From: an uncultured Lachnospiraceae bacterium
GTDB taxonomy: Bacteria; Bacillota_A; Clostridia; Lachnospirales; Lachnospiraceae
Direction: 5' to 3'
DNA: 18,341 nt
Assembly: GCA_946613735.1 (NCBI GenBank)
Contig: CAMOFS010000001.1
Location: forward strand, 1-18,341
The position numbers and the translations under genes are program-made. A model generated the notes under the pieces. The model saw nothing but the letters and a program-made list of their open reading frames with translations, searched no databases and was not told where the DNA came from. Below, in pieces: positions 1-6,496 of the stretch. The number at the start of each line of letters is the position of its first letter. The stretch's first letter is position 1.

Positions 1-308
1 AAAAGACTTATACAGTAAGGTTTGGGATAAAGATGCTTATGGAGCATTTTTTGGAAGAGGACTTTGATCTGAAATATCCCAATATCGTTGCCGAATTAAG
101 GAGCAATGAATACTACGTTAACATGATGATCGCATGGTATTTTGCAACTGCTCTGGCCAAACAGTATGACAGTATTATTCCGCTCATAGAAGAAAAAAAG
201 CTGGATGACTGGACGCATAATAAAGCCATTCAAAAAAGCATTGAAAGCAGATGGATCACACAGGAACAAAAGGAGTACCTAAGATCATTAAAGGTACCCC
301 GTAAATAG
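1..308 (+). CDS. DNA alkylation repair protein, AlkD-like (C-terminal part; 5' end outside window)
   Basis: The reading frame is open from the window edge (first full codon at position 3) to the TAG at 306-308. The internal ATG at 33 is therefore not the start: residues before it (KTYTVRFGIK) continue the family pattern. The visible ~100 residues match the end of the HEAT-like-repeat DNA alkylation repair family (AlkD/AlkC type): an RFGIKMLM segment, a YYVNMMIAWYFATALAK helix, a WTHNKAIQK stretch and a final short LRSLK helix. Family members bind alkylated DNA and excise bulky or cationic alkylpurines without base flipping. The catalytic Asp and aromatic residues would lie partly upstream, so activity cannot be judged here. 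The gene is convergent with the minus-strand ORF ending at 345. Family assignment is from recalled motif pattern, not a search. Confidence 0.82.
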   Translation, partial: KTYTVRFGIKMLMEHFLEEDFDLKYPNIVAELRSNEYYVNMMIAWYFATALAKQYDSIIPLIEEKKLDDWTHNKAIQKSIESRWITQEQKEYLRSLKVPRK

Positions 309-332
309 CCTTTGGAAACTGCGGTGGCCGAA

Positions 333-350
333 AAGTGGCAGGGATCACTT
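333..350. terminator. weak hairpin between convergent genes
   Basis: AAGTG (333-337) and CACTT (346-350) form a 5-base stem with an 8-base loop. On the minus strand it is followed by only four T residues. It overlaps the stop codon of the minus-strand gene at 345. It may be a weak terminator for that gene. Confidence 0.25.
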
Positions 351-1370
351 CTGACTACTGTCCTTAAGTGCCTTTGCGCGGGCTATGATCTCTTTTACGT
401 TTTCCATAAATTCCTTGTTTTTAAGCATAATGTTATATGTGGAGGCGGTCCTGTCTGACAGCTCTTCTAAAGGTATGTGCCTAAACAGCTCTTCAGGCTC
501 GTCGCTTACAGAGGCCAAAAGCTTTGTGGCTGCCTCCATATGCTTTTCCTTTGTCTCCTCTGACATGGTAGTAAATGAATCATTTTTGCTTTCTGCGAAA
601 TCCAAAAGATCCATGGCAAGGCTTGAAAGCTTATCCTGCCGCATGTTGTACAGGGAGTTGTACTGCAGATCCTGCATTTCAGTGGTATACCTTACCGCAC
701 ACAGGCTGTACTCATATAGTCTTAGCTTTTCGCCTACTGTCATATCCTTTTTTGCCGAAAGCTCAGCAATGGGCCCTTTAAACATAGCATAGTTGTTTTC
801 TTCGGTCTCGAACGCATTGCGGAAGGCTTCAAGATCCTCCGATACAGTATAAGCCAGATCATCCTTGCCGACGTTTTTAATGCTTTTTCTTATTATCGCA
901 TCCATTTTATCTGTGGGCAGATATTCCAGATCCTCAATATTTTGCCCAGACAGACGGCAGATCATTTTGGTTATATCTTCCCGGACATTTTTGGCATCTG
1001 TATCAGTGGCACCTTTGGAAAAAAGCCTGTCATACCGTTTCCCAAGTTCCCTCATTTCAGACTCGAGCTTGGCATTAGACTCAAGCTCATCAAGCATTTC
1101 CTCCTCCTGGTCCAAATCGATATCTGCCAGTTTTTGTGGGGAGGTCTGTTTTACGGTTTCAATCATTTCGTTACGAATGATCCTGTGTTTATCAAGGGTA
1201 TCACTGGCGCTGTTTGCTGTACTGTCTGTATATTTATTCGCAGTATCAAACATCTGTTGTTGCGTTTCAAAGCGCTCTTTTGAGGCTGTAAGCCATTCGT
1301 CCTGCTTTGGTTTACTATATTTAAAGACGGGATCTGCCTTTTTTTCCTTGTTTAAGTATTGTCCATCCAT
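345..1370 (-). CDS. unrecognised charged helical protein with N-terminal GQYL motif (341 aa)
   Basis: I chose the ATG at 1370 because AAAGGAG lies 9 bases upstream. The longer frame to 1439 has no comparable site. The 341-residue product is hydrophilic, with no signal peptide or membrane segment, and is rich in Glu, Lys, Asp and Ala. It is probably almost entirely helical, with likely coiled-coil stretches around residues 75-115 and 180-260. The N-terminus reads M-D-G-Q-Y-L-N-K-E-K-K. It resembles the N-termini of the charged proteins starting at 3774 and 5149 (GQLF followed by lysines), although the rest is not obviously similar. A TATAAT-like box (1416-1421) lies upstream without a convincing -35. 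I do not recognise a family and infer no enzymatic function. Confidence 0.75.
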   Translation of the reverse strand: MDGQYLNKEKKADPVFKYSKPKQDEWLTASKERFETQQQMFDTANKYTDSTANSASDTLDKHRIIRNEMIETVKQTSPQKLADIDLDQEEEMLDELESNAKLESEMRELGKRYDRLFSKGATDTDAKNVREDITKMICRLSGQNIEDLEYLPTDKMDAIIRKSIKNVGKDDLAYTVSEDLEAFRNAFETEENNYAMFKGPIAELSAKKDMTVGEKLRLYEYSLCAVRYTTEMQDLQYNSLYNMRQDKLSSLAMDLLDFAESKNDSFTTMSEETKEKHMEAATKLLASVSDEPEELFRHIPLEELSDRTASTYNIMLKNKEFMENVKEIIARAKALKDSSQK

Positions 1371-1502
1371 TCCACAAATCTCCTTTGTTACAATGCTTAT
1401 GACTAGATATAGCATATTATACTCTACTCTGCAAAACAAAAGTCCAACATAAATGAAAGTGAAACATAGTTCATAGCGGTGGGAACGGAATTGAATTGGC
1501 GT

Positions 1503-1631
1503 ATGAGTTATAACTATAACGTATTATACCAGTGTCGAAATCTTCAAGCCGTTGATGGCGGAGGTAATAATAGCATCGATGAGGGGACATTGGAACGGAT
1601 AAGACAGTTGCTGCCGAAAAATGCATCTTGA
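1503..1631 (+). CDS. possible small ORF or gene remnant (42 aa)
   Basis: An ATG at 1503 opens 42 codons to a TGA at 1629-1631. The frame stays open back to a TAG at 1467-1469. The peptide has a protein-like second half (DEGTLERIRQLLPKNAS, a plausible amphipathic helix) after a Gly/Asn-rich turn. No convincing ribosome binding site precedes the ATG. The stop codon lies inside the -35 box of the next promoter. It could be a small gene, the tail of a deleted gene, or chance. The neighbourhood holds other rearranged genes, so a remnant is plausible. No family recognised. The rest of the gene-poor stretch 1371-1748 holds the promoter and leader described separately. Confidence 0.25.
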   Translation: MSYNYNVLYQCRNLQAVDGGGNNSIDEGTLERIRQLLPKNAS

Positions 1632-1656
1632 CATATATTGTTTTGCGCAATATAAT
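1628..1656 (+). promoter_or_regulatory. consensus sigma-70-type promoter of the rubrerythrin gene, with inverted repeat in the spacer
   Basis: TTGACA (1628-1633) and TATAAT (1651-1656) are separated by exactly 17 bases; both hexamers match consensus. The spacer and -10 contain an inverted repeat: ATATTG (1635-1640) and CAATAT (1648-1653) around 7 bases. The predicted transcript starts near 1663. The repeat is positioned like an operator, but I cannot assign it to a regulator; it does not match the DtxR-like boxes upstream of feoA. Confidence 0.8.
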
Positions 1657-1673
1657 GTTGTGAAATAGGTTTC

Positions 1674-1717
1674 GTCCTCTGCATCAAAAGTCTTCGAGGT
1701 GAAACACGAAGGAGGAC
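1674..1717 (+). promoter_or_regulatory. possible leader hairpin masking a ribosome binding site
   Basis: In the leader after the promoter, GTCCTC (1674-1679) is complementary to GAGGAC (1712-1717). The latter contains most of the strongest Shine-Dalgarno sequence (AAGGAGG, 1709-1715). A 6-base stem with a 32-base loop would hide that site. The loop is long and the stem short, so this is only suggestive. Confidence 0.25.
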
Positions 1718-1720
1718 AAT

Positions 1721-1756
1721 ATGGAATTCAAAGGAAGGATTAGGGGATATGGGTGA
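1721..1756 (+). CDS. possible 11-aa leader peptide ahead of the rubrerythrin gene
   Basis: The best Shine-Dalgarno in this region, AAGGAGG (1709-1715), sits 5 bases before an ATG at 1721. That ATG opens only 11 codons (MEFKGRIRGYG) and stops at a TGA at 1754-1756. The stop falls just inside the next gene, whose ATG is at 1749. This is the geometry of a translationally coupled leader peptide. Alternatively an indel has split the original start from the gene body. Confidence 0.3.
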   Translation: MEFKGRIRGYG

Positions 1757-2129
1757 AAATGACATGAAGGTTCTGCTTAAGTCCCAGCAGGGTGAACTGG
1801 ATGCCATTCTTATGTACGAAGCACTGGCTGAAGTCGTAGATGATAAGACCGATGCAGACACATTCAAACAGCTGGCTTCTGAGGAAGGGCGCCATGCAGC
1901 AGTGTTTAAAAATCTTACAGGCCAAGTGCTAAAGCCTAAGAAAACCAAGGCTGTGTTTTTGCCAATAATGTATCGTATAATAGGAAAGAAGCGTCTATAC
2001 CCTCTTATTGCAAAGGGAGAATATGATGCGGAGAAAAAATATGAGCCTGTAGCGGCCAAATATCCTGAAGTAGAGAGCGTGAAAAATGACGAACGCAGAC
2101 ACGGAGATACGGTCATGGGGCTTTTGTGA
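1749..2129 (+). CDS. rubrerythrin-like di-iron (ferritin-superfamily) protein
   Basis: The 126-residue protein carries the four-helix di-iron pattern: a Glu in helix 1 (E16, QQGELDA), an E-x-x-H pair in helix 2 (E46/H49), a Glu in helix 3 (E91, GEYDAEKKY) and a second E-x-x-H (E115/H118, DERRHGD). Such proteins bind two irons and usually act in peroxide reduction or iron handling in anaerobes. There is no C-terminal rubredoxin (CxxC) domain, so it is a short form. The start is uncertain. ATG 1749 has GGAAGG at a loose distance; ATG 1764 has GGTGA at good spacing. The strongest site belongs to an 11-codon ORF that overlaps the start. It follows a consensus promoter and precedes an alcohol dehydrogenase remnant by 39 bases, presumably on the same transcript. 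Confidence 0.85.
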   Translation: MGENDMKVLLKSQQGELDAILMYEALAEVVDDKTDADTFKQLASEEGRHAAVFKNLTGQVLKPKKTKAVFLPIMYRIIGKKRLYPLIAKGEYDAEKKYEPVAAKYPEVESVKNDERRHGDTVMGLL

Positions 2130-2168
2130 AGAAAAGGGCATAATCAATAAAACAGGAGGAAATATGGT

Positions 2169-2462
2169 ATGGAAAACTTTACATTTTACTCACCGACATT
2201 CTTTGCATTTGGCAAGGATGAGGAAAAACAGGCGGGAAAGCTTGTCAAAAGGTTTGGCGGCAGCAAAGTGCTCATCCACTATGGTGGCGGCAGCGTGGTA
2301 CGCTCAGGTCTTCTTGACCGAGTAAAGGCATCTCTTTCGGCAGAGGATATAAGCTTTGTTGAGAATCTGTGCTGCGGCAATGGACGCGAAGGCTACATAT
2401 CCGGCTTTGTAAAGCTTGATAAAGAAGACTGTGCCAAGATCTATAAGATGATGGTGTTTTAA
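2169..2462 (+). pseudogene. iron-containing alcohol (butanol) dehydrogenase with large in-frame internal deletion
   Basis: The ORF encodes 97 residues after a good AGGAGGA site (2154-2160, 8 bases from the ATG). Residues 1 to ~65 match the N-terminus of NADH-dependent butanol dehydrogenases of the iron-dependent alcohol dehydrogenase family: MENFTFYSPTFFAFGK, then the nucleotide-binding GGSKVLIHYGGGSV segment and SGLLDRVKASL. The last ~30 residues (CCGNGREGYISGFVKLDKEDCAKIYKMM) resemble the C-terminal end of the same family (a GGF-x-x-L-x-x-E-D-x-x-x-IYK type tail). Family members are about 385-400 residues, so around 290 central residues are missing, including the metal-binding Asp/His residues. 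The reading frame is kept across the junction (about 2355-2370). Without the iron site it cannot be a working dehydrogenase. Assembly error is an alternative. Likely cotranscribed with the rubrerythrin gene. Confidence 0.75.
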
Positions 2463-2626
2463 CACATAATAATTAACTAATAATGGTAATAATTAAAACG
2501 CGATTTAATAAATGCGGCAAAACATGTATTTAACGGAAAGATATAGAGGGTTTTTCAAGGCACCACTCCATTAAACAAATGGCAGCATATACGGCGTGTT
2601 AGTTCAATTATCAATGTGTCAATACA
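2463..2626. other. AT-rich intergenic stretch, no gene seen
   Basis: This spacer between the dehydrogenase remnant and the convergent YunG-like gene is AT-rich. It has only a short hairpin (CCATT/AATGG) and no convincing ORF, terminator or promoter. With disrupted genes on both sides it may be scarred DNA. Confidence 0.4.
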
Positions 2627-3064
2627 CTAGGATGCGTTAAAATAACAAGCGAGCCTTTTCTTTAGCAACTCATACCTTTGCCGCTTTTCGTCTTTTGCAA
2701 AATGGACCTCCCGGAATTGTTCGGGATTTGAAGAGTAATCAAGCACCTCATTCCCAAACTGCTCGCTCGTAAGGTCAAAAACAGAGTCTTTTACCACGTT
2801 ATAGCAATGGTAATTGCCGCCGTCTCTTGGGATTCCATACACCTTTCCACCAAAAATATCCTGAGCTAAAAATGCAGTAATAGAACACTGTCCCAAAGTG
2901 CAGTTATCCTTTGTCCAATCCGCTCTCATCCTGGGCGCGCAGGTATCAGCCGCCCAAATATGCAAAAGAGCCTCATATAAGTCCGTCTGATTATTGATCC
3001 CCGGGTATTCGCTTGTAATGGGCAAAACCGGTGCGCTGTTCCATCCGTAAAATCTGTATACCAC
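2627..3064 (-). CDS. YunG-like protein, putative cysteine-type active site (145 aa)
   Basis: The start is a GTG at 3064, with AGGAGGG a few bases upstream and its own promoter (3107-3135). The product resembles the YunG-type family of Firmicutes: a core of D-W-T-K-x-N-x-T-L-G-Q-C-S-I-T-A-F followed by a DIFGGKVYGIP segment, an H-C-Y-N element and an F-D-L-T-S-E-Q-F element. Cys60, His86 and Asp97 stand in the order of a papain-like or transglutaminase-like triad, but this catalytic reading is my inference; the family's function is unknown to me. There is no signal peptide or membrane segment. The first ~45 residues (RFYGWNSAPVLPIT...) look like a genuine N-terminal extension. The gene appears intact although it sits at the edge of a truncated neighbour whose frame runs through its 5' end. 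Confidence 0.75.
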   Translation of the reverse strand: MVYRFYGWNSAPVLPITSEYPGINNQTDLYEALLHIWAADTCAPRMRADWTKDNCTLGQCSITAFLAQDIFGGKVYGIPRDGGNYHCYNVVKDSVFDLTSEQFGNEVLDYSSNPEQFREVHFAKDEKRQRYELLKKRLACYFNAS

Positions 3065-3774
3065 AATCCCTCCTTTTGATCTCCTCCCAGAACATATGAT
3101 GGGCTTATTCTAGCATATTCGAATAAAGGCCGCAACGGAGCTTTTTTGTATAAGACTATGCTGAGGGAACAAATATCGAAAGTTTTTGAGGATGAGATAG
3201 CTTCCTCTTTCGTTCCGATGTATTTATCAACAGCTTTTGCAAGTGCATATTGAACAGCAGGAAAATTTTCTTCCGGTTTTTCAGCCTCAGCAGGTTCGTC
3301 CTTGCTTAGGATAGAAGAGACAAGAGTAGTATTGTCAGAGATCATATCGTAGATCTCTCTTAATGCAAGTTCTTTTTTATCGCTGCAGGCGTTCTTTCTG
3401 AAATACATGAAAAATGGCTCGTCTGTAATTCCGATTCTGTGGCGCATGGAATTAATGGTAGCATTGTTTATCCGGCGATTGGCGATCTTTTCCCTGGGGT
3501 TTTCCAAAATAAGCTTCTCCCCGATGATGCTATCCCTTTTGTTCAGCGATACGTCAATAACATCACTTACCTTTTTACGCTTTTCATTGAGCACATCAGT
3601 TTTAAGGCTGCTCTTTTGGTTTTCATAAACCTTTTTATTGTCCTCATCCCCATCAAGGTTTTCTTTGGGTATTTTGTGCTGATCAATATAACTATTCTGA
3701 TATGAATCGGTATTGATAATGCTATTATTCAACGACTTTTTCTTCTTACTGAAAAGCTGACCGTTATCTGACAT
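2926..3774 (-). pseudogene. unrecognised charged protein with N-terminal GQLF motif, apparently truncated at its 3' end
   Basis: The start ATG at 3774 has AGGAGAGG at good spacing. The first ~195 residues look like a real hydrophilic protein: M-S-D-N-G-Q-L-F-S-K-K-K-K, a Lys/Asp/Asn-rich linker (10-95), then a more ordered part (105-195) with an acidic Pro/Glu linker at 158-171. From about residue 198 the frame reads through the YunG-like gene's promoter (3107-3135) and then through its first 46 codons out of frame, ending at 2926. That tail (Arg/Cys/Pro-rich) is almost certainly not native. The original gene probably continued and was cut by a deletion that joined it to yunG-like DNA near 3140-3190. 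The segment VQYALAKAVDKYIGTKEEA (173-191) resembles the start of a helical module in the protein at 3947-5149, at which point it is cut. Function unknown. Confidence 0.6.
3107..3135 (-). promoter_or_regulatory. promoter of the YunG-like gene
   Basis: On the minus strand TTGCGG (3135-3130) and TAGAAT (3112-3107) are 17 bases apart. A TG two bases before the -10 (TGCTAGAAT) makes it an extended -10. Predicted start is near 3100, about 36 bases before the GTG. It lies inside the 3' portion of the truncated upstream ORF. Confidence 0.6.
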
Positions 3775-3823
3775 GGTTTTTCCTCTCCTGTAGCAGTATC
3801 TATTACTAAGTAATCAACCTAAT

Positions 3824-3853
3824 TATATATCACCAATTACCACATATGTCCAA
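3824..3853 (-). promoter_or_regulatory. possible promoter of the truncated GQLF-protein gene
   Basis: On the minus strand TTGGAC (3853-3848) and TATATA (3829-3824) are 18 bases apart, about 50 bases ahead of the ATG at 3774. The region is AT-rich, so this is a moderate match only. Confidence 0.35.
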
Positions 3854-3874
3854 CAAAAACGTTCACTGATTTTG

Positions 3875-3902
3875 AAAAAAATTACCGGCTAATGCCGGTA
3901 AT
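3875..3902 (-). terminator. strong intrinsic terminator
   Basis: ATTACCGGC (3881-3889) and GCCGGTAAT (3894-3902) are perfect 9-base arms around a TAAT loop. On the minus strand they are followed by six or more T residues (3880-3875). It lies 44 bases after the stop of the 400-residue charged protein and ends that transcript. Confidence 0.9.
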
Positions 3903-3946
3903 TCCTTAGTATCTAAAGAAAAATCTTCCATTTTATTATCCAAACC

Positions 3947-5149
3947 TCAAATAAACGTACTCTCGTAATCCGAGTCGTTTTTACTGAGCGTTTTCGTTTT
4001 ATCTTCTACTCCAAAGGCGAATTTAACCTCCTTTAACTTGTATTCCAATACGGAAACCTTTAAGGCTGTCATTCCGAAAAGCTTAGTGAAGAACCTTTTG
4101 GCTGCATTCATATCGTTAAGCCTGGATTGGATATCTTTTTCCACAGCTGCCATAATGTCTTCATAAGAGCCATCGCCAATGCCGGAGCTTGAAAACGCTT
4201 TTTCTCTCTCTTCCCTTTCTTTCGCCTTTTGGGCTGCCTCTGCCGCCTTTTTGGCTGCTTCCGCTTCCTTCTTTTTTCTTTCTTTTACCTGAGGCAATAT
4301 TAAATGATAGTCGGCAAAGTCGCCATCCCCTATTATATCTAGTACCCTGTCATCTGAAAATCTATTACCAGCCCAGAATTCTTTCTTCGCAATACGTTCC
4401 ACATTTTTTTCACTCATACCCGGATATTTTTTCCTTACTTCATCTGAAAGCTTGGCGACTTGTTTTTCCATCCCGGCACTAGTCCAGTCATCAGGGTCCG
4501 CTACCTCTTTGTTTACGATCTCGACCTGCGGAGCCAAAGTACTTTCATCAGTTTGTACGGATTCCGGCTCCGGTTCGGGTTCCGTAGGTTCCTTTGTGCC
4601 GGCAGTCTTTTGGATAGCATTCACTTTCAGAATCTCTAATGCCATTAAAGCATCTTCCCTTACCTTTTTAACCTCATTTAATTTGACTTTTGATTTTCCA
4701 AATGAAAAGAGCGAAAACTTTCCCCAAGTATAGCTGTTGCAGGCCTTGATAACTGCCAAAAGTGAATCTGCTTCACCATCAGTACCTCTTGATTTCTGAT
4801 AATTCTGTATAGCACTCTTTACTGCTTTCATCTTTTTATCGTCATTTTTAGTAATGGTAACCCCGGAATAAGACAGACTCACAAAGGCAGGTGCCGGCTC
4901 CTGGGGCTCATCGGCATCGGTCTTGACCTGATCAGCCTCTACGGTCTTAAAGCTGTTTGCCAGTTCCGCTTCCTGAGCCTCTTTGGTTTTCTCCTCTTCT
5001 TTAGTCTGAACCAGCTCCTCCTGTTGAAACTGCTGCTCAAACATATTCTCAGTCTTATAAGACTGTTCTTGAGTTTCTATGACTTGAAGCTCAATTTCCT
5101 GCTTATTTTTAAATAACTGGCCGCCTACTTCACCATTCTTACCCTGCAT
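3947..5149 (-). CDS. unrecognised charged protein with N-terminal GGQLF motif (400 aa)
   Basis: ATG at 5149 preceded by AAGGAGG at 7 bases. The protein has no signal peptide or membrane segment. Visible layout: N-terminal GGQLFKNK (9-16); a Gln/Glu-rich disordered or coiled region (17-80); a compact helical module (90-180) with two Trp/Phe/Tyr-rich turns around ACNSYTWGKFSLFSFGK and a basic KLNEVKKVREDA helix; a Pro-Glu repeat linker (186-197); a second ordered part (220-286); a long Ala/Lys/Glu single helix (287-320); and a final helical part (326-380). The modular, low-complexity build suggests a scaffold or exported/effector-like protein, but that is speculation. It is the last gene before the terminator at 3875-3902, 57 bases after the GNAT-like gene. 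No family recognised. Confidence 0.75.
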   Translation of the reverse strand: MQGKNGEVGGQLFKNKQEIELQVIETQEQSYKTENMFEQQFQQEELVQTKEEEKTKEAQEAELANSFKTVEADQVKTDADEPQEPAPAFVSLSYSGVTITKNDDKKMKAVKSAIQNYQKSRGTDGEADSLLAVIKACNSYTWGKFSLFSFGKSKVKLNEVKKVREDALMALEILKVNAIQKTAGTKEPTEPEPEPESVQTDESTLAPQVEIVNKEVADPDDWTSAGMEKQVAKLSDEVRKKYPGMSEKNVERIAKKEFWAGNRFSDDRVLDIIGDGDFADYHLILPQVKERKKKEAEAAKKAAEAAQKAKEREEREKAFSSSGIGDGSYEDIMAAVEKDIQSRLNDMNAAKRFFTKLFGMTALKVSVLEYKLKEVKFAFGVEDKTKTLSKNDSDYESTFI

Positions 5150-5206
5150 ATCATTTCCTCCTTAATAGCACTCAGACTACTGCCGTGACTGATCCTTACT
5201 TACGCA

Positions 5207-6418
5207 CTACACTTTTGGCGGCAGTGAATTTAGTATCGTTACCGCATCAGCCACACCTGTGTCACTTGTCCCGTATGGCTTTTGTAATGACGCCATAACC
5301 ACTGAGAGCCTAAGATGTTCTGAAAAATATGTATCAAAAAAATCATTCATCTCTTCTGACTGTGGAACCAGCTCTATGATCGTATCTTTATCGCAAATCT
5401 CCTTCGCCGTTATTATCATGTAGGAAAAAAGTCCGGCACCAAAATTTTGTTCCCCTCCACAATATTCCATCCGGATCATTCCCGAAGGCATTCGATGTGC
5501 CAGAATCATGCCATACACCTTTTTATCCTTTTCGAGGATACCGCTTAATTCTCCATCAAAGTAATCATCCGGTATCTGTCGGCTAAAGAGCCCAAACAAC
5601 TGCTCATCAGAACCTGCCACCTCCTCAAACATCTCTTTTCTTTGGTCCATAGAAAGGTTCATAAGAGGCCGGATAGGCGTCGCAAATTCGAGCATCTCAT
5701 CCATAACCTCCACATCAGACAAACGAAGGTATAACCGGGGTGAAAGCCCAACTTCAAGATCAAAATGCCACCCGGAAAGCAGATTGTAATAAGCCTGGTT
5801 CCACTTGTGATCTGTGGAGGACTCAAATAATATATTCTCGGTTCCCAATGCCCTGCTTTTACAAAGTATGCTTCCCAGCAGCGATGTAGCAACCCCTCTT
5901 TTCCTAAAAGCCTCCTTTACAAAGATCCATCTGATCCGCAGAATATACTCCTCACCCAGACGATCCGTATCCATCTCATACACCAGGGCTCCAACGCCGC
6001 TGATGCCATCTCCATCGTATCGAAGTGCACCTATAGCCTGGCACTTTCCTGATTTGATGTCATCCATAAGATCCTCGGTAAGAGACCCTTTAAACCTGTC
6101 TATATTACTCTTTGTGATCCTTGTATTAACAGGACCGACCTCAGATTCATATTCATCGATCAGTTCCTGTGCATGTTCCAGGCAATAGCCGCCAAATTCA
6201 GAAAAAGGATGGAAGGTCTTGGCTGCGGCGAACTGAAGATAGAGTCTCCTCTCAAAAAGCTCCTCCAGATCCTTTCTGCCGTCTGTATTGGGATCATAAG
6301 CATCTGACATCATCTTTTCCCGCTGAAGCTCCAGCCCCTCTGCAAAGGCTTCATCCAGCTTCCCTATCTCGCCCTCCGAATCCAGCAATTCTTCATAATA
6401 AATCTCATCTACTAACAT
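5207..6418 (-). CDS. GNAT-family N-acetyltransferase-like protein (403 aa)
   Basis: The ATG at 6418 (MLVDEIYYEE) is preferred: TAGGAG lies 6 bases upstream, whereas the longer frame begins with an unsupported GTG at 6436. Residues ~100-232 form a GNAT fold: a beta strand RIRWIFVKEAF leads into R-K-R-G-V-A (172-177), the acetyl-CoA pyrophosphate-binding motif, followed by SLLGSIL and a later QAYYNLLSGWHF segment typical of the GNAT C-terminal part. The preceding 100 residues are acidic and helical. The last ~170 residues may hold a second degenerate acyltransferase-like half (GMILAHRMPSGMIRMEY...), without a clear motif A. The substrate is unknown. The gene lies between a LuxR-type regulator and a charged protein on one strand, so they may be cotranscribed. 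Confidence 0.75.
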   Translation of the reverse strand: MLVDEIYYEELLDSEGEIGKLDEAFAEGLELQREKMMSDAYDPNTDGRKDLEELFERRLYLQFAAAKTFHPFSEFGGYCLEHAQELIDEYESEVGPVNTRITKSNIDRFKGSLTEDLMDDIKSGKCQAIGALRYDGDGISGVGALVYEMDTDRLGEEYILRIRWIFVKEAFRKRGVATSLLGSILCKSRALGTENILFESSTDHKWNQAYYNLLSGWHFDLEVGLSPRLYLRLSDVEVMDEMLEFATPIRPLMNLSMDQRKEMFEEVAGSDEQLFGLFSRQIPDDYFDGELSGILEKDKKVYGMILAHRMPSGMIRMEYCGGEQNFGAGLFSYMIITAKEICDKDTIIELVPQSEEMNDFFDTYFSEHLRLSVVMASLQKPYGTSDTGVADAVTILNSLPPKV

Positions 6419-6496
6419 ATACACTCCTAAAAACACAGATGCTCAGCAATGAGCCCTTGGATACAATGATCCTTCCTGTGGTCATTTTTACATATT

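Noticed and set aside
385..1452. Plus-strand ORFs opposite the charged protein at 345-1370 (135, 195 and 113 codons)
   Set aside because: They are Ser/Leu/Phe-rich mirror frames without ribosome sites; the minus frame has a good ribosome site and protein-like composition.
1544..2116. 190-codon minus-strand ORF over the rubrerythrin gene
   Set aside because: The plus strand encodes a recognisable di-iron protein; the minus frame is Ser/Pro-rich and has no family pattern.
2086..2325. 79-codon plus-strand ORF starting in the rubrerythrin end
   Set aside because: It is out of frame with both the rubrerythrin and the dehydrogenase N-terminus, whose frames are clearly real.
4189..4320. Repetitive Ala/Lys/Glu coding stretch in the 400-residue protein as a DNA repeat
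   Set aside because: It is a low-complexity helix (KEAEAAKKAAEAAQKAKE-like) rather than a tandem DNA repeat; unit lengths and codons are irregular.
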